From JBLNCE01 sp050260415 (GTDB lineage: Bacteria; Bacillota; UBA4882; JAAYXC01): a stretch of 49,623 nt of DNA. Both the position numbers and the translations under genes were made by a program. How positions within the stretch are numbered: position 1 is the first letter of the stretch; each line of letters starts with the position of its first letter. Shown piece after piece: positions 24,430 through 34,800 of the stretch. Below the pieces are notes generated by a model that searched no databases, had not been told where the DNA came from, and saw only the letters and a program-made list of their open reading frames with translations. The DNA is taken from NCBI GenBank assembly GCA_050260415.1, contig JBLNCE010000104.1, positions 1 through 49,623 of the forward strand, in the 5' to 3' direction.

Positions 24430-24466
24430 TCATTTCCAGCTATCGTCGAGCCAATTGGTTCCTTTA

Positions 24467-27400
24467 TTAGGGATTAGTAGGCACTGTGCCGCGACCGCTA
24501 TCAGACAGAGCCGGTTCGGTAATGCCGATAAACGGTTTGGCGGGCGGAGCTACTGATTCAATTGTAATCGAACCCGCCGTCAAGCCGGGGGAACTTACCG
24601 TAACTGTAATGGTGCCTGTCTGGGCAGTGGCCCGGACGATGTTTTTGGTCGGAGCATCAGTATAGTATGTGCCGTCCATCAAAGAATTGGCGCTGATTTG
24701 ACTGGTATAGGTCGGCGGTCCTACCAACTTGCCAGGTCCGGAAACACTCCAGTTTAGCGTATTGGTGGCGCCATATACATGGTTGCCGTCAGCATCCACG
24801 ATATCGGCTTTGATGATCGCTAGACCAGAACGATCGGCGTAATTCTGGGGATTCTCGGCCGTAAGCACGATTCTGGCCGGCGGTCCAGCCATCACCAGTC
24901 TGTGGGTCGCCACCACTTGCCCGTTTATTTTGCCTCGGGCTTCCAAAGTTTGGCCGGTGGTCGGAGATGATGGAATCGCGATGCTAAAGGTCACACAATG
25001 CGAGTTGGAAGCTGACGGCGTTGCCGTACCTTTAGAAACACCGTTGAGGAAGATCTCCACCGAATCACAATTGGAATCCACCTTGAAGGTCTGGGTGGTT
25101 CCTCTGTAATTGAACGGTGCTTGCCCGCGGAAGAAATGCGGATGGATAAATACCATCGGTTGGGGACCCCAGTTGGCTTGGAAGATATAGTAGCGGTACT
25201 TCGGAATCCGGTACAGATCCAAGAAGCCTTTCGGGTTGATGTGTTTCAACGGTGATTGGGCATACTCCCGGTCAGCGCCGTCGTCAGCATACATCCAGTA
25301 AGCACAGCTCTTGGTAAGGATATCACTCATGACATTATCATGTTGCCGTTCTTCGTCACTGCAGACTTGGTTGTCAGTCGCGTCGGGGATACCATAGTAG
25401 TCTCTGACGTCCGCGTCGTACCAACCCCGAACTGTGCAACAGAGATCATGCTCCAGACCTTGGTTGGCCTCGGTCAGATCCAGATAAGAAGTATTTGGGA
25501 TATTGGTGCAGTTTCTGGAGAAGGTCAGCCTTGTCGGATCTTCATCCTTACACCATTTCGGATCGGCCGGATGGTCGGTTTCATTGCCGATACCCCAGAG
25601 CATGATCGACGGATGGTTCCGGAAACGGCGGATCGTTTCTTTGACCACCTGTTGTTGCACCGCGGCATCAAACGATTTATTCTTGATGTTGCCGAACTCT
25701 ACCAGAGTAATGAGACCGTCTTTGTCGGCCAGATCGTAAATCAGCGGATCTTGCGGATAATGGGCCGTCCGTTGGAAGTTATGGCCTAAATTGAACTTGA
25801 TATCATTATGTTCTTGAGTCATTAACCATTTCGGGACGGCGTCACCCAACCACGGGTAGTCTTGATGCCGGTTCGCGCCGTGGAATGGTGTGTTTATCCC
25901 GTTTAAGATTATGTTATTTTCGGAATAGTTCCAGGAGAACCAGCGGATCCCTAACGGGCTTTCGTAGTTGTCGGTCGTCTTCGTGCCGTCGCTGATCTGG
26001 CTGATTACCTTGTACAGATACGGGGTATCAGGCGACCAGAGATGCGGGTTGGAAATTGCCGAGCTGGTCTGGTCAAAGGTATAGATGGTGCCTGAGGCAA
26101 TATTGGCGGTATTGGTCATGGTCTTTACGACCGCGCCACTGGCATCCAAGATTTTGGTTGTTAAAGTACAGCTGACCGACGAGCCCCGCTCGTTCTTAAC
26201 GAAGGTCTTGACATTTACCGTGGCCGATGAAGCCGAAGCGGTAGGAGTAGTTACTTTGGTACCACCCTCATGTTGTGATGAACCTTGGTATGGGATATAG
26301 AGGGTGTCTTTGACTACCACTCGGACATCACGGTAGATACCGCCATAGACGCCAAAATTTCCGGCGGACATCGGCGGGATGCCGGCATAAGCGCCGGTAC
26401 CATCTTGAGCGTTACTGACCTCGACGGCAAGCAGATTGTCTTGACCGAATTGTACCAGGTTGGTGACGTCGAAGTAGAATCCGGTATAGCCGAATTTATG
26501 GTCGCCAAGGTAAATGCCGTTGAACCATACCTTGGCGTATTTCTGCACTCCGTCGAATTCGATAAAGATCTTCTTACCTTGGAGTGAAGAGTCAATGATT
26601 AAGTGCTTCCGATACCAGCCCCAACCATTCCACCAAGTTGCCGAGTCGCCGGGGGCGGCGTTTCGGATAAATGGATGCATCTGTCTGGTGATCTCATAAG
26701 TACTCCAGGTATGCGGTATGGCGACCGCCGGCCAAGCCGAATCATTAAAGGACGGGCTGGCGCAGCCGGTCTGCTCGGAGGAACTGGAATAGTACATGAA
26801 GGTCCAGTCGCTATTGATGGTCTGCTCTTTCCGTGGCGCGTTCGGATCGGTCGAAGGCGTCGGCGTTGGCGTCGGCGCCGGCGTCGGTGTCGGCGTGGAT
26901 GGCGCACCTGACGGCTTGGCGATCACGGAGTAGAAGTTGCAGCCGCTGGTCTTGCCGTTTGGCCCAATCGACACGCTGCCCGCGGCGTAAGACTTACTCC
27001 AGACCACGTATGAACCTCCGCCGCTGTCCGCCGCCGTCATCCCGGTCAGGGTCCAGCTGCCCGTCAACCAGGATGGATCGCTGGTGACCCGGGTGTCGTG
27101 AATCACGTAGACGGTCGCTGGCGCGGTCAACGTGAAGGTGGCTACGGGGTCGCCCGTGTACGACTTGGAGTCGTTGGCGGTCCGGATCCAGACCTGCCCC
27201 AAGACTTCCGCCGGCAGGGACGTCCAGGTGTATGTGCGGTCACCGAAATTCGTGTCGCCGACCTGGACGTTGGACTGGATCGACCAGTCGGCCGCGTTCG
27301 CGCTGTCGTTGACCGACAGGTTCGCGATTAGCGGGCCGCCCGGCGTAGGCGTTGGCGTCGGCGTCGGTATCGGTGTAGGGGTTGGCGTCGACCCTGCCGG

Positions 27401-30400
27401 GGTAGTTACGATTAGATCATCAAAACTGACGACGGTATTATAGCCCCCGATCGCGCACGTTCCCGCGGTTAACGCGGAATCCGTGGCTGTTACCACTGGG
27501 GTACTATCGATATAACCGGTTAGGGAAGTTCCGGCCAGGACAAATCTTACGAGATACCAGTTGCCAGTGGTCACAGTATAGGTGGCGGTGCTGAGGGAGG
27601 TGGCGGTTCCACCAACTACTTTAGCTATTTCCACTACGTTGCCGGTCTTTAGACTCAAACGATAATAGTTGCTGGTATCGACAAACCGCGCCATAACGGC
27701 CGCATAGCCACTGGCGCCAATACTGATCGGTTTCACGCGGATTTGCACGGTCTGATCGGTAGTGTTTGATGACATAATGGTGTTGTGGCTATATGCATAC
27801 CCGCTGGTGCTGGTTTGTTGGTATACCTGACTACCGTCCATTACCAACTCCCAGACTCCGGCATCCGGCGACCAACCGTCGGTTGATACTGTTTCAAAAT
27901 CGTCGGCCACCGCCACATCACCCGGAGGTGGTGATGGCGATACCGATGGTGTTGGCGTTGGAGTCGGAGTCGGAGTCGGAGTCGGAGTCGGTGTCGGAGT
28001 CGGCGTAGGCGGTGGCGGCGAAGCCGAGTCTGTTACCACCACGTTGTCGTACTCGGCACTCGCATAATAAGTACAAACTGCCGCTTCTCCCGAGGCCAGG
28101 GAGGTGTCGGTCGTGGAAACGACCAGGTTGCCATTAACGTAGCCGTTTAGAGTGCTGCCGATTACTTCAAACTTCAATGTGTACCAGGTCCCCGTTGCTA
28201 CCGCAAACGTGGCTGATTGAAGATCGGTATTCGAGCCGCCGACGCACTTTCTGATCTGGACCGTATTGCCGCTGCGCAAGGCAAGGCGGTAATAGTTGCT
28301 CGTGTTTTGGAAGCGGGCCATGATGCCGGCCAGCCTGTCGGTACCGTTGAAGCTCAAGATCTTCACATCGGCCTGCACCACCTGATCGGTCCAACCGGTG
28401 GATCCGGCGTAGGACATCGCATTCCCCACGCTGTTGTCACCTTGCCGGTAAACATATGACCCGTCGGTCACCACCGACCAGGTGCCGCCTGAAACACTCC
28501 AGCCCGTCGCGTTTCCGTCCTCGAAATCATCGCTGAAGAGCGGCAGGCCGGTCGGCGTAGGTGTGGGCGTAGGTATGGGCGTAGGTATGGGTGTGGGTGT
28601 GGGTGTGGGTGTGGCCGAACCGCCGGCGGGCTTGACGATTACCGTATACATACACTTGTTCGTAGCGCCGGCCGGACCCAGGGACACCGTTGAACTCGCG
28701 GTGTAGGTCTTCTTGAACAGGCTGAAGGTCACGGCCGAACCTTCATCATCCACCAAGTTGTCCCCGGTGTCGGTCCAGGTGGAAAGCCAAGACGGCTTGG
28801 GGCTAATCCTGTCGTCGTGACCCACGTATACGTCGGCGTCGGCGGTCACGGTGAAGGTAGCCACGGGATCCGACGTATAGGCCTTGGAGTCGTTGGCGGT
28901 CCTGATCCAATCGGCGCCCGCGTAAGCGGACGGCAATGTGGCGATCAGGAAGGTCCTGTCCCCGAAGAGCTGGTCGCCGGCCTGGATGTTGGACCGAACC
29001 GACCAGTCGGCCGCGTTCGTGCTGTCGTTGACCGACAGGTTCGTGATTAGCGCGCCACCCGGCGTTGGCGTAGGTGTGACACCTGGCGTCGGCGTAGCGG
29101 TGGGCATCGGCGTCGGCATGACAGTGGGCGTGGGCGTAGCTCCTCCGCCGGTGCTTGTGACATTTATCGTTACATATTCATAGTCGATGAACTCGCCGTC
29201 GCTTACCTTGAAGAGTACTCCGTATAGCCCGGAAGTTGAAGGAATCCAATTGAAGACCGTGCCGTTCAGGGTCGCGCCTGTCGGCAGGCTTTCCGCCGAA
29301 AATGTCAGGGTGCCGCCGTTCGGGTCCGCGGCGCTCAGAGAGATCGACAGGTTCTGGTTTCTGACGCCAGTCCTGGTGCCAATAGGATCGAGCACCGGTG
29401 GCTGATTTGAGTAAAGACCGTAGTATGTCGGATTGGGCGCGTATTGAACGGACGGCTGGGATATATTGCCCGGCCAGTTGTAGAATTGGAACGGCCCGGT
29501 CAACGAGTTGCCTGACATTCCCGCAATGCTCGACGCGGTCGTATACGACGGATCCAGCGCGACATAGTCGATCACCTTTACAGTTCTGATATTTCCTGGT
29601 GGTCTGGCGTCATAGTTGTTGGTCAGAATTAAGTGCACTTTCTTGTCGCCCGTGTATTTTGCGATATATTCGCTCTTGTTGTTGCGGTAGTAGACGTTAT
29701 TGGCGACACCCGCGTCGGAACTGGTTGTGCCTCTAACGTATACGGCCAAACAACGGTCGGAATGGATGACGTAGTTGTCTTCATAGAACACGTTGGATAT
29801 CGTGGGCCTGGTTGATGAACCATAGACCTCGGTGCCGATCTTCAGGGCGGACTTCATGCACCAGTATACGCCGTTCCTGATGTACAGATTGGATGAATTA
29901 GTATTATCTCCCGTGATCTTGATGGCATGAGCGTCGTCGAAGGTATGCTCGAAAATGCCGTCGATATATACGTTGCTCGAAGCATCGGGATCCGAGCCGT
30001 CGGTGTTGGATATGGCGATATCGGCGTCCCCGGTGCCGATGCCCGTGTAGGAGGTGCGATTTCGCTTGTATACCAACGAGCTACCGCTTACTTTCCGCAA
30101 ATCGTTGATCATTTTGTAATTGATGCCGTAAAAGCCATTGGTTCCCACCACATGCACCGTCCAACTGGCGCCATTCCTGATGTATACGTCTTTTACCGTA
30201 ATATTGCTGGAGCCGTTTAGGCATTCGATGGTGTGTATTTTCGTCGCCCCGCCGGAAGCCCTGCGCGAATAGTACCCGTTGCAGTCGATCGTGCCGCGTC
30301 CGATCAGCTTGGCGTTGGCCGAACCGGAACTAGTGGAATTGCCGAAGCCGAGAAATATATTGTGGCCGTTAACGGAGTATGAACCGTCGAATTTCGCCTG

Positions 30401-31108
30401 CAGCAATGCTCCGTCGGCGAGATAGATGGTGACATTACTCTTGATGAAGATTGTCGTTCCGAGCAGGTAGATACCGTTCGGTACGTAAAGGATGCCGCCT
30501 TGTCCCCCGTTCAACGCGGCCACGGCGTTGATGGCGTTTTGGAATTGGGATGAGACATCCGTGGCGCCTGTTATATCGGACACGTAGGAAGTCACGTTAA
30601 TCACCGAGGGATCGCTCAAGTCGGGCGTGTAGTCTTCGATCGGATCGGCGAAGACCATCAACTGGTCGAGCGACGTGTGGTTGAAATCGATGAAGATCTT
30701 CCGCGGCTGATCGATAGTGAAGGTAACGCTGGAGTTGGTGACCGAAAGGTTCGAGTAGTGCCCGATCGGGCTCACTTTTACGCTGCCGGAGCTTAATGTG
30801 GCGCCGTTGAGCACATTCACCGTCACCGTATTTGACCCTGGAGAAACGGCGCAACGCGCGTAGTTGGTGTCCGCAAACTGTACGGTTTGGATGTCCACGC
30901 CGTTGACCAGCACCCTGAGCTGATTGCTCACCCTGGTTACGGCTTTACCATAGTTATTAGGGTCGGTAAAGCTTGGCGCTGCGGCCGTATTTGAGTAGAA
31001 CTGATTGACATAGGTTACGGGAGGTGCCGCTTGTACCGTGATGATTGCCACGAAGACGCCGAGGGCCGTCAGTAACACCAATAACGGCCTGACCCTCATT
31101 TTCTTCAT
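24467..31108 (-). CDS. Giant secreted GH28-like / GH2 fusion enzyme
   Basis: About 2213 aa, with a signal peptide ending near VQAAPP. Domains: beta-sandwich N-terminus (30-170), right-handed parallel beta-helix of GH28 type (about 170-565) with SNTDGSDPDASSN, TFDDAHAIK and KSALKIGTEV, then an Ig/He_PIG-type domain (570-652). Next come a Thr-Pro linker, module B (690-825), two jelly-roll modules (855-1030 and 1057-1237) and module A (1260-1400). From about 1428 to the end lies a complete GH2-type enzyme: sugar-binding NSDWTFMYYSS, immunoglobulin-like domain, and barrel with acid/base Glu in GIGNETDHP. The likely nucleophile Glu is in QVCSDEERQHDN, after an unusually short connecting region. 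C-terminal Big-like domains close it. The start is ATG 31106-31108 with AGGAGG 8 nt upstream. It probably degrades a pectin side chain extracellularly. Confidence 0.88.
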   Translation of the reverse strand: MKKMRVRPLLVLLTALGVFVAIITVQAAPPVTYVNQFYSNTAAAPSFTDPNNYGKAVTRVSNQLRVLVNGVDIQTVQFADTNYARCAVSPGSNTVTVNVLNGATLSSGSVKVSPIGHYSNLSVTNSSVTFTIDQPRKIFIDFNHTSLDQLMVFADPIEDYTPDLSDPSVINVTSYVSDITGATDVSSQFQNAINAVAALNGGQGGILYVPNGIYLLGTTIFIKSNVTIYLADGALLQAKFDGSYSVNGHNIFLGFGNSTSSGSANAKLIGRGTIDCNGYYSRRASGGATKIHTIECLNGSSNITVKDVYIRNGASWTVHVVGTNGFYGINYKMINDLRKVSGSSLVYKRNRTSYTGIGTGDADIAISNTDGSDPDASSNVYIDGIFEHTFDDAHAIKITGDNTNSSNLYIRNGVYWCMKSALKIGTEVYGSSTRPTISNVFYEDNYVIHSDRCLAVYVRGTTSSDAGVANNVYYRNNKSEYIAKYTGDKKVHLILTNNYDARPPGNIRTVKVIDYVALDPSYTTASSIAGMSGNSLTGPFQFYNWPGNISQPSVQYAPNPTYYGLYSNQPPVLDPIGTRTGVRNQNLSISLSAADPNGGTLTFSAESLPTGATLNGTVFNWIPSTSGLYGVLFKVSDGEFIDYEYVTINVTSTGGGATPTPTVMPTPMPTATPTPGVTPTPTPGGALITNLSVNDSTNAADWSVRSNIQAGDQLFGDRTFLIATLPSAYAGADWIRTANDSKAYTSDPVATFTVTADADVYVGHDDRISPKPSWLSTWTDTGDNLVDDEGSAVTFSLFKKTYTASSTVSLGPAGATNKCMYTVIVKPAGGSATPTPTPTPIPTPIPTPTPTPTGLPLFSDDFEDGNATGWSVSGGTWSVVTDGSYVYRQGDNSVGNAMSYAGSTGWTDQVVQADVKILSFNGTDRLAGIMARFQNTSNYYRLALRSGNTVQIRKCVGGSNTDLQSATFAVATGTWYTLKFEVIGSTLNGYVNGNLVVSTTDTSLASGEAAVCTYYASAEYDNVVVTDSASPPPPTPTPTPTPTPTPTPTPTPTPSVSPSPPPGDVAVADDFETVSTDGWSPDAGVWELVMDGSQVYQQTSTSGYAYSHNTIMSSNTTDQTVQIRVKPISIGASGYAAVMARFVDTSNYYRLSLKTGNVVEIAKVVGGTATSLSTATYTVTTGNWYLVRFVLAGTSLTGYIDSTPVVTATDSALTAGTCAIGGYNTVVSFDDLIVTTPAGSTPTPTPIPTPTPTPTPGGPLIANLSVNDSANAADWSIQSNVQVGDTNFGDRTYTWTSLPAEVLGQVWIRTANDSKSYTGDPVATFTLTAPATVYVIHDTRVTSDPSWLTGSWTLTGMTAADSGGGSYVVWSKSYAAGSVSIGPNGKTSGCNFYSVIAKPSGAPSTPTPTPAPTPTPTPSTDPNAPRKEQTINSDWTFMYYSSSSEQTGCASPSFNDSAWPAVAIPHTWSTYEITRQMHPFIRNAAPGDSATWWNGWGWYRKHLIIDSSLQGKKIFIEFDGVQKYAKVWFNGIYLGDHKFGYTGFYFDVTNLVQFGQDNLLAVEVSNAQDGTGAYAGIPPMSAGNFGVYGGIYRDVRVVVKDTLYIPYQGSSQHEGGTKVTTPTASASSATVNVKTFVKNERGSSVSCTLTTKILDASGAVVKTMTNTANIASGTIYTFDQTSSAISNPHLWSPDTPYLYKVISQISDGTKTTDNYESPLGIRWFSWNYSENNIILNGINTPFHGANRHQDYPWLGDAVPKWLMTQEHNDIKFNLGHNFQRTAHYPQDPLIYDLADKDGLITLVEFGNIKNKSFDAAVQQQVVKETIRRFRNHPSIMLWGIGNETDHPADPKWCKDEDPTRLTFSRNCTNIPNTSYLDLTEANQGLEHDLCCTVRGWYDADVRDYYGIPDATDNQVCSDEERQHDNVMSDILTKSCAYWMYADDGADREYAQSPLKHINPKGFLDLYRIPKYRYYIFQANWGPQPMVFIHPHFFRGQAPFNYRGTTQTFKVDSNCDSVEIFLNGVSKGTATPSASNSHCVTFSIAIPSSPTTGQTLEARGKINGQVVATHRLVMAGPPARIVLTAENPQNYADRSGLAIIKADIVDADGNHVYGATNTLNWSVSGPGKLVGPPTYTSQISANSLMDGTYYTDAPTKNIVRATAQTGTITVTVSSPGLTAGSITIESVAPPAKPFIGITEPALSDSGRGTVPTNP
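27951..28010 (-). repeat. Tandem 6-bp repeat encoding a Thr-Pro linker
   Basis: The plus strand reads GAGTCG repeated about seven times with few interruptions (27961-28001), coding for (Thr-Pro)n between the two jelly-roll modules. Similar, more degenerate arrays encode the linkers near 21921-22005, 22435-22510, 23380-23425, 28550-28615, 32825-32885 and 33290-33345. Unit length is a multiple of three, so slippage changes linker length without frameshift. Confidence 0.75.
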
Positions 31109-31446
31109 CACATTTACCTCCTAGAATAATCGAGTTAATTATCATCTCCTTGAGTAAATGTTCTATTTCATGAATCACCTCTTTTCCATATCTTAAGACT
31201 CCTCTTTCTACACCACCTCCGATTTGGGTTAGGACTCAGGCCTTCCCTTCCCGCCCGGGGAAGGGGGCCAGGGGGTTGAGCTGGTATACCAACGGCCATC
31301 AACTCTGGTGATTGCCAGACGAATCGTCGTATCGGGGTACCGTATTGGATCTTGGCTTTACGATCTAGTTCCACCATAGCCCGGCCGGGAAGAAACACGT
31401 GCGGCCAATAAATGGTAAAATAGCTGATTATCCTATTGCTACATAT

Positions 31447-31475
31447 AACATAGCGCGGCGATCATATTGGAACAA
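31447..31475 (-). promoter_or_regulatory. Putative promoter of the GH28/GH2 giant
   Basis: On the minus strand TTGTTC (31470-31475) and TATGTT (31447-31452) are spaced by 17 bp, about 340 bp upstream of the gene. Three operator-like sites lie immediately upstream (31482-31566). Confidence 0.4.
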
Positions 31476-31481
31476 TAGGTT

Positions 31482-31566
31482 GGACGGACTATTTTCGACG
31501 TCATCGTTTCCTGTCAAATAGTACGTTCATACTGTAATCGTTCCAGTGAAATAGTGCGTTCATACT
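31482..31566. promoter_or_regulatory. Cluster of operator-like sites upstream of the GH28/GH2 giant
   Basis: Two near-identical 18-bp sites, AAATAGTACGTTCATACT (31516-31533) and AAATAGTGCGTTCATACT (31549-31566), are exactly 33 bp apart, about three helical turns. A degenerate third site in opposite orientation (GGACGGACTATTTT, 31482-31495) abuts the putative -35. On the minus strand they fit the consensus TAGTnYGAAYGTnCTAT, also found at 45181-45198, 45206-45223 and 46145-46162. The layout suggests activator binding. Confidence 0.5.
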
Positions 31567-31730
31567 ACCCGTGTCGTTACAGACAAAGCGCGGCCAGATC
31601 GTCAGTGAAAGATGACCAGCCATCCTTGCTCCGTTTTGATCGGCGGCGTGCCGGGGCCGATCTTATGACCGCCCCATTCGACATCGTAGTGGGAGAGAAC
31701 CAGCCGGTGCCGGCCCCAATGCCTTAGGCC

Positions 31731-31759
31731 GCCCGCCCGGCGCCCCGCACCGGGCGGGC
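31731..31759 (-). terminator. GC-rich hairpin downstream of the 1166-aa enzyme gene
   Basis: GCCCGCCCGG (31731-31740) and CCGGGCGGGC (31750-31759) pair perfectly with a 9-nt loop, about 75 bp past the stop. No T-run follows on the minus strand, so termination would be partial or Rho-aided. Confidence 0.45.
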
Positions 31760-31835
31760 GGGTTCACTTTACGATTACGTTCTGGCGATTACGGATTGCA
31801 CCTCTCTTACAGCTGTACCGCTTCAAGGGTAGGCC

Positions 31836-34800
31836 CTATTGTGTTACCACGACGTTGTCGTACTCGGCGCTCGCGTAATAAGTGCAAAGCGCCGCTTCTC
31901 CCGACGCCAGGGAGGTGTCGGTCGTGGAAACAACCAGGTTGCCATTAACGTAGCCGTTTAGAGTGCTGCCAATTACTTCAAACTTCAATGTGTACCAGGT
32001 CCCCGTTGATACTGTAAACGTAGCTGATGCTAGGTCGGTACTCGTGCCGCCAACGCACTTTCTGATCTGGACCGTATTGCCGCTGCGCAAGGCAAGGCGG
32101 TAATAGTTGTTCGTATCCTGGAAACGGGCCATGATACCGGCCAACCTGTCGGTGCCGTTGAAGCTCAAGATCTTCATGTCGGCCTGCACAACCGTATTGG
32201 TCCAACCGGTGGACCCGGCGTAAGACATCGCATTGCCGATGCTGTTGTCGCCTTGCCGGTAAACATATGTGCCGTCGGTCACCACCGACCATATACCGCC
32301 TGAGACACTCCAGCCCGTCGCGTTTCCATCCTGGAAATCGTCGCTGAAGAGCGGCGGGGTGGTCGGCGTAGGCGAAGGCGTGGGCGTGGCCGAACCGGCG
32401 GCGGGCTTGACGATTACCGTATACATGCACTTGTTCGTGTCCCCGTCCGGACCCAAAGACACCGTTGTACTTGCGACGAAAGTCTTCTTAAACAAGCTGA
32501 AGGTCGCGGCTGAACCCTCATTATCCACCAGGTTATCCCCAGTGTCGGTCCAGGTGGAAAGCCAAGACGGTTTGGTGGTGATCCGGTCATCGTGACCTAC
32601 GTATACGTCGGCATCGGCATTGACCCTGAACGTGGCCACGGGATCCCCCGAATAGGCCCTAGAGTCATTAGCGGTCCTGATCCAGTCTGAGCCGGCGTAA
32701 GCGGATGGCAATGTGGCGATCAGGTAGGTTCTGTCCCCGAAAAGCTGGTCACCGGTCTGGATGCTGCTCCGGATCGACCAGTCGACTGCATTGGCGGAAT
32801 CATTTACCACCAGATTGCTGATCAGGCCGGCGGGCGTCGGCGTCGGCGTGAGTGTCGGAGTCGGCGTGGGTGTCGGCGTCGCCCCTCCGCTGCCAAAGAC
32901 CCGAAACTCGTTGATGCTTGTCCAGGTGCCGGTATAGCCGGAAGCCCCGGTGACCGTCAACTTGACGTAGCGGGCATTGGTCGCGGTGAAGCTGTCGGTG
33001 ATGACTGAGCCGCCGGTGGTGTTGTTCAGCCGGTCAACCACCTGCGTGTAGCTCGTGCCGTTGGTGGAGACCTCCACCTTGAACTGGTACGCCCGGTCCA
33101 GATATGGACAGACCTGGGTGCTGCTGACGCTGCAAGTGGCGCCTAGATCCACCTGGATCCATTCAGGATAGGTGTCTGCTTGCCATCTGATCGCCAGATC
33201 GCCGTCCACCGCGCGCGTGGCTTCGTAGCCCACTTGTTCGCTGGAGCAGGTTACCGGCTTGTTCAAAGCCAGGTTGCTCCCGGATGGCGTTGGGGTCGGG
33301 GTCGGCGTAGGTGTCGGGGTCGGCGTGGGCGTTGGCGTCGGCGAAGGTACCGGACCTGACGGCTTGGCGATCACGCCGTAGTTGTTGACGCCGCTGGACT
33401 GGCCGTTGGGCCCCAACGACACGGTACCGGCGGAGTGAGACTTGCTGTAGATTACAAATCCATTCCCGTTGTCGAGATCGAGCGTCAATCCCGTGTTGGT
33501 CCAGCTACTCAGCCAGGAGGCCGGGCTCGAGATCCGGTTGTCGTAAACCACGTACACGGTCGCCGGCGCGGTTAGCGTGAAGGTGGCGAGGGGATCGCTG
33601 CCGTACGACTTGGAGTCGTTGGCGGTTCGGATCCAGGCCTGCCCCGTAAGTTCCGACGGCAGGCTGGAGACGGTGTATGCGCGGTCGCCATAGAACGTGC
33701 TGCCGGTCTGGATGTTGGACTGGATCGACCAGTCGGCTGCGTTCGTGCTGTCGTTGACCGACAGGTTCGTGATTAACGCGCCACCCGGCGTCTGCGTGGG
33801 TGTCGGTGTCGGCGTCGTACCACCGGAAGTAAATGTGATATTGCTCGTGTTGATCAGGTCGATGTGTGCGTCCGCCGCGCTCATTTTCAGTTGTCCCTCG
33901 ATAATCAGGTTCTTGAATTCCACGTTTTCTATCTTGCTGCTCGAGTCAAAGCCATCGATTCTTGAATTATTGGGGCTCCAAAAATAGGCGGTGTAGTCAT
34001 AAACCTTGATGTTTCTAATCTTATGCGCGCCGGGGCCATCTTGTGACATGATGATCAACATCTGTTTGTCGTTGCCGCCGATGTCCTCCGACCGGTTGTT
34101 GAAATAATTGATGCCGTCCATCCAACCCAGATTGGCATAACAGCCGATGCAGCGATCGGCGTGGATAACGTCGTTATTCTGGAATGTGATGTTCGTCGCC
34201 CCTTGATCCGGATCCGAACCGACCTTCAACGCCGTCTTGACCGTCCATAAGACGCAGTTTTGGATTGTTGTGTTTGTGCAGAGGTCTTCGTCGGCCTTGA
34301 TGGCGATGGCGTCGTCGGACGTATACATGAATACGCCGTCCACGAGCACGCCGTCCGAAGAATCCGGGTCGACACCGTCCTGGTTGGATAGTACCCAGTC
34401 ATTGATGATCTTAAAGTCTTTCATCGTGATGTTGGTGCATCTGATGATCCTGAAATTGAAACCGCCAGAGTCCCTGACGATCACGTCGTAAACTCCGCAA
34501 TTGTTGCAGGCTATCAGGTTGCTTACTCTCTTGTGTTGAGAATAGTCTTCCGCGCGTTGCGCCGTCCCGTTCTGGGCCAGAGTGCCCCGGCCGTATATCT
34601 TGGCATTGTTGATATGGCTGAAGAAAACAAGGCAGCCTGTATAGGAGTGTCCATCCACTGACAGGTTGGGGTAATCAGCCACATGGGGACTTCCCTGGAC
34701 CAGCGCACCGCTCTGCAAATACATGCTGACGTTGCTTTTCATGAAAAGCTCTTTGACAGCGTATTTGCCGTTGGGCACATAGAGAATACCGCCCGATCCA

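Larger units (their letters stand above)
31290..31718 (-). pseudogene. Decayed second copy of the GH130 phosphorylase gene
   Basis: Two blocks match the intact GH130 gene at 35526-36500, in the same order and at almost the same spacing. The block 31605-31718 matches 35838-35951 over 114 bp with two mismatches. The block 31292-31400 matches the 3' end (about 35545-35655) at roughly 75% by eye. Between them (31400-31600) the sequence is unrelated and holds a promoter and operator-like sites. The remaining codons are missing, so this is a remnant. The flanking segment at about 31195-31262 also resembles 35425-35500, so GH130 plus the following GH28 gene were copied together. Confidence 0.8.

Noticed and set aside
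21921..33345. Regularly repeated short sequences that could suggest a CRISPR or satellite array
   Set aside because: They are in-frame Thr-Pro linker codons (6-bp units) with no spacers of constant length.
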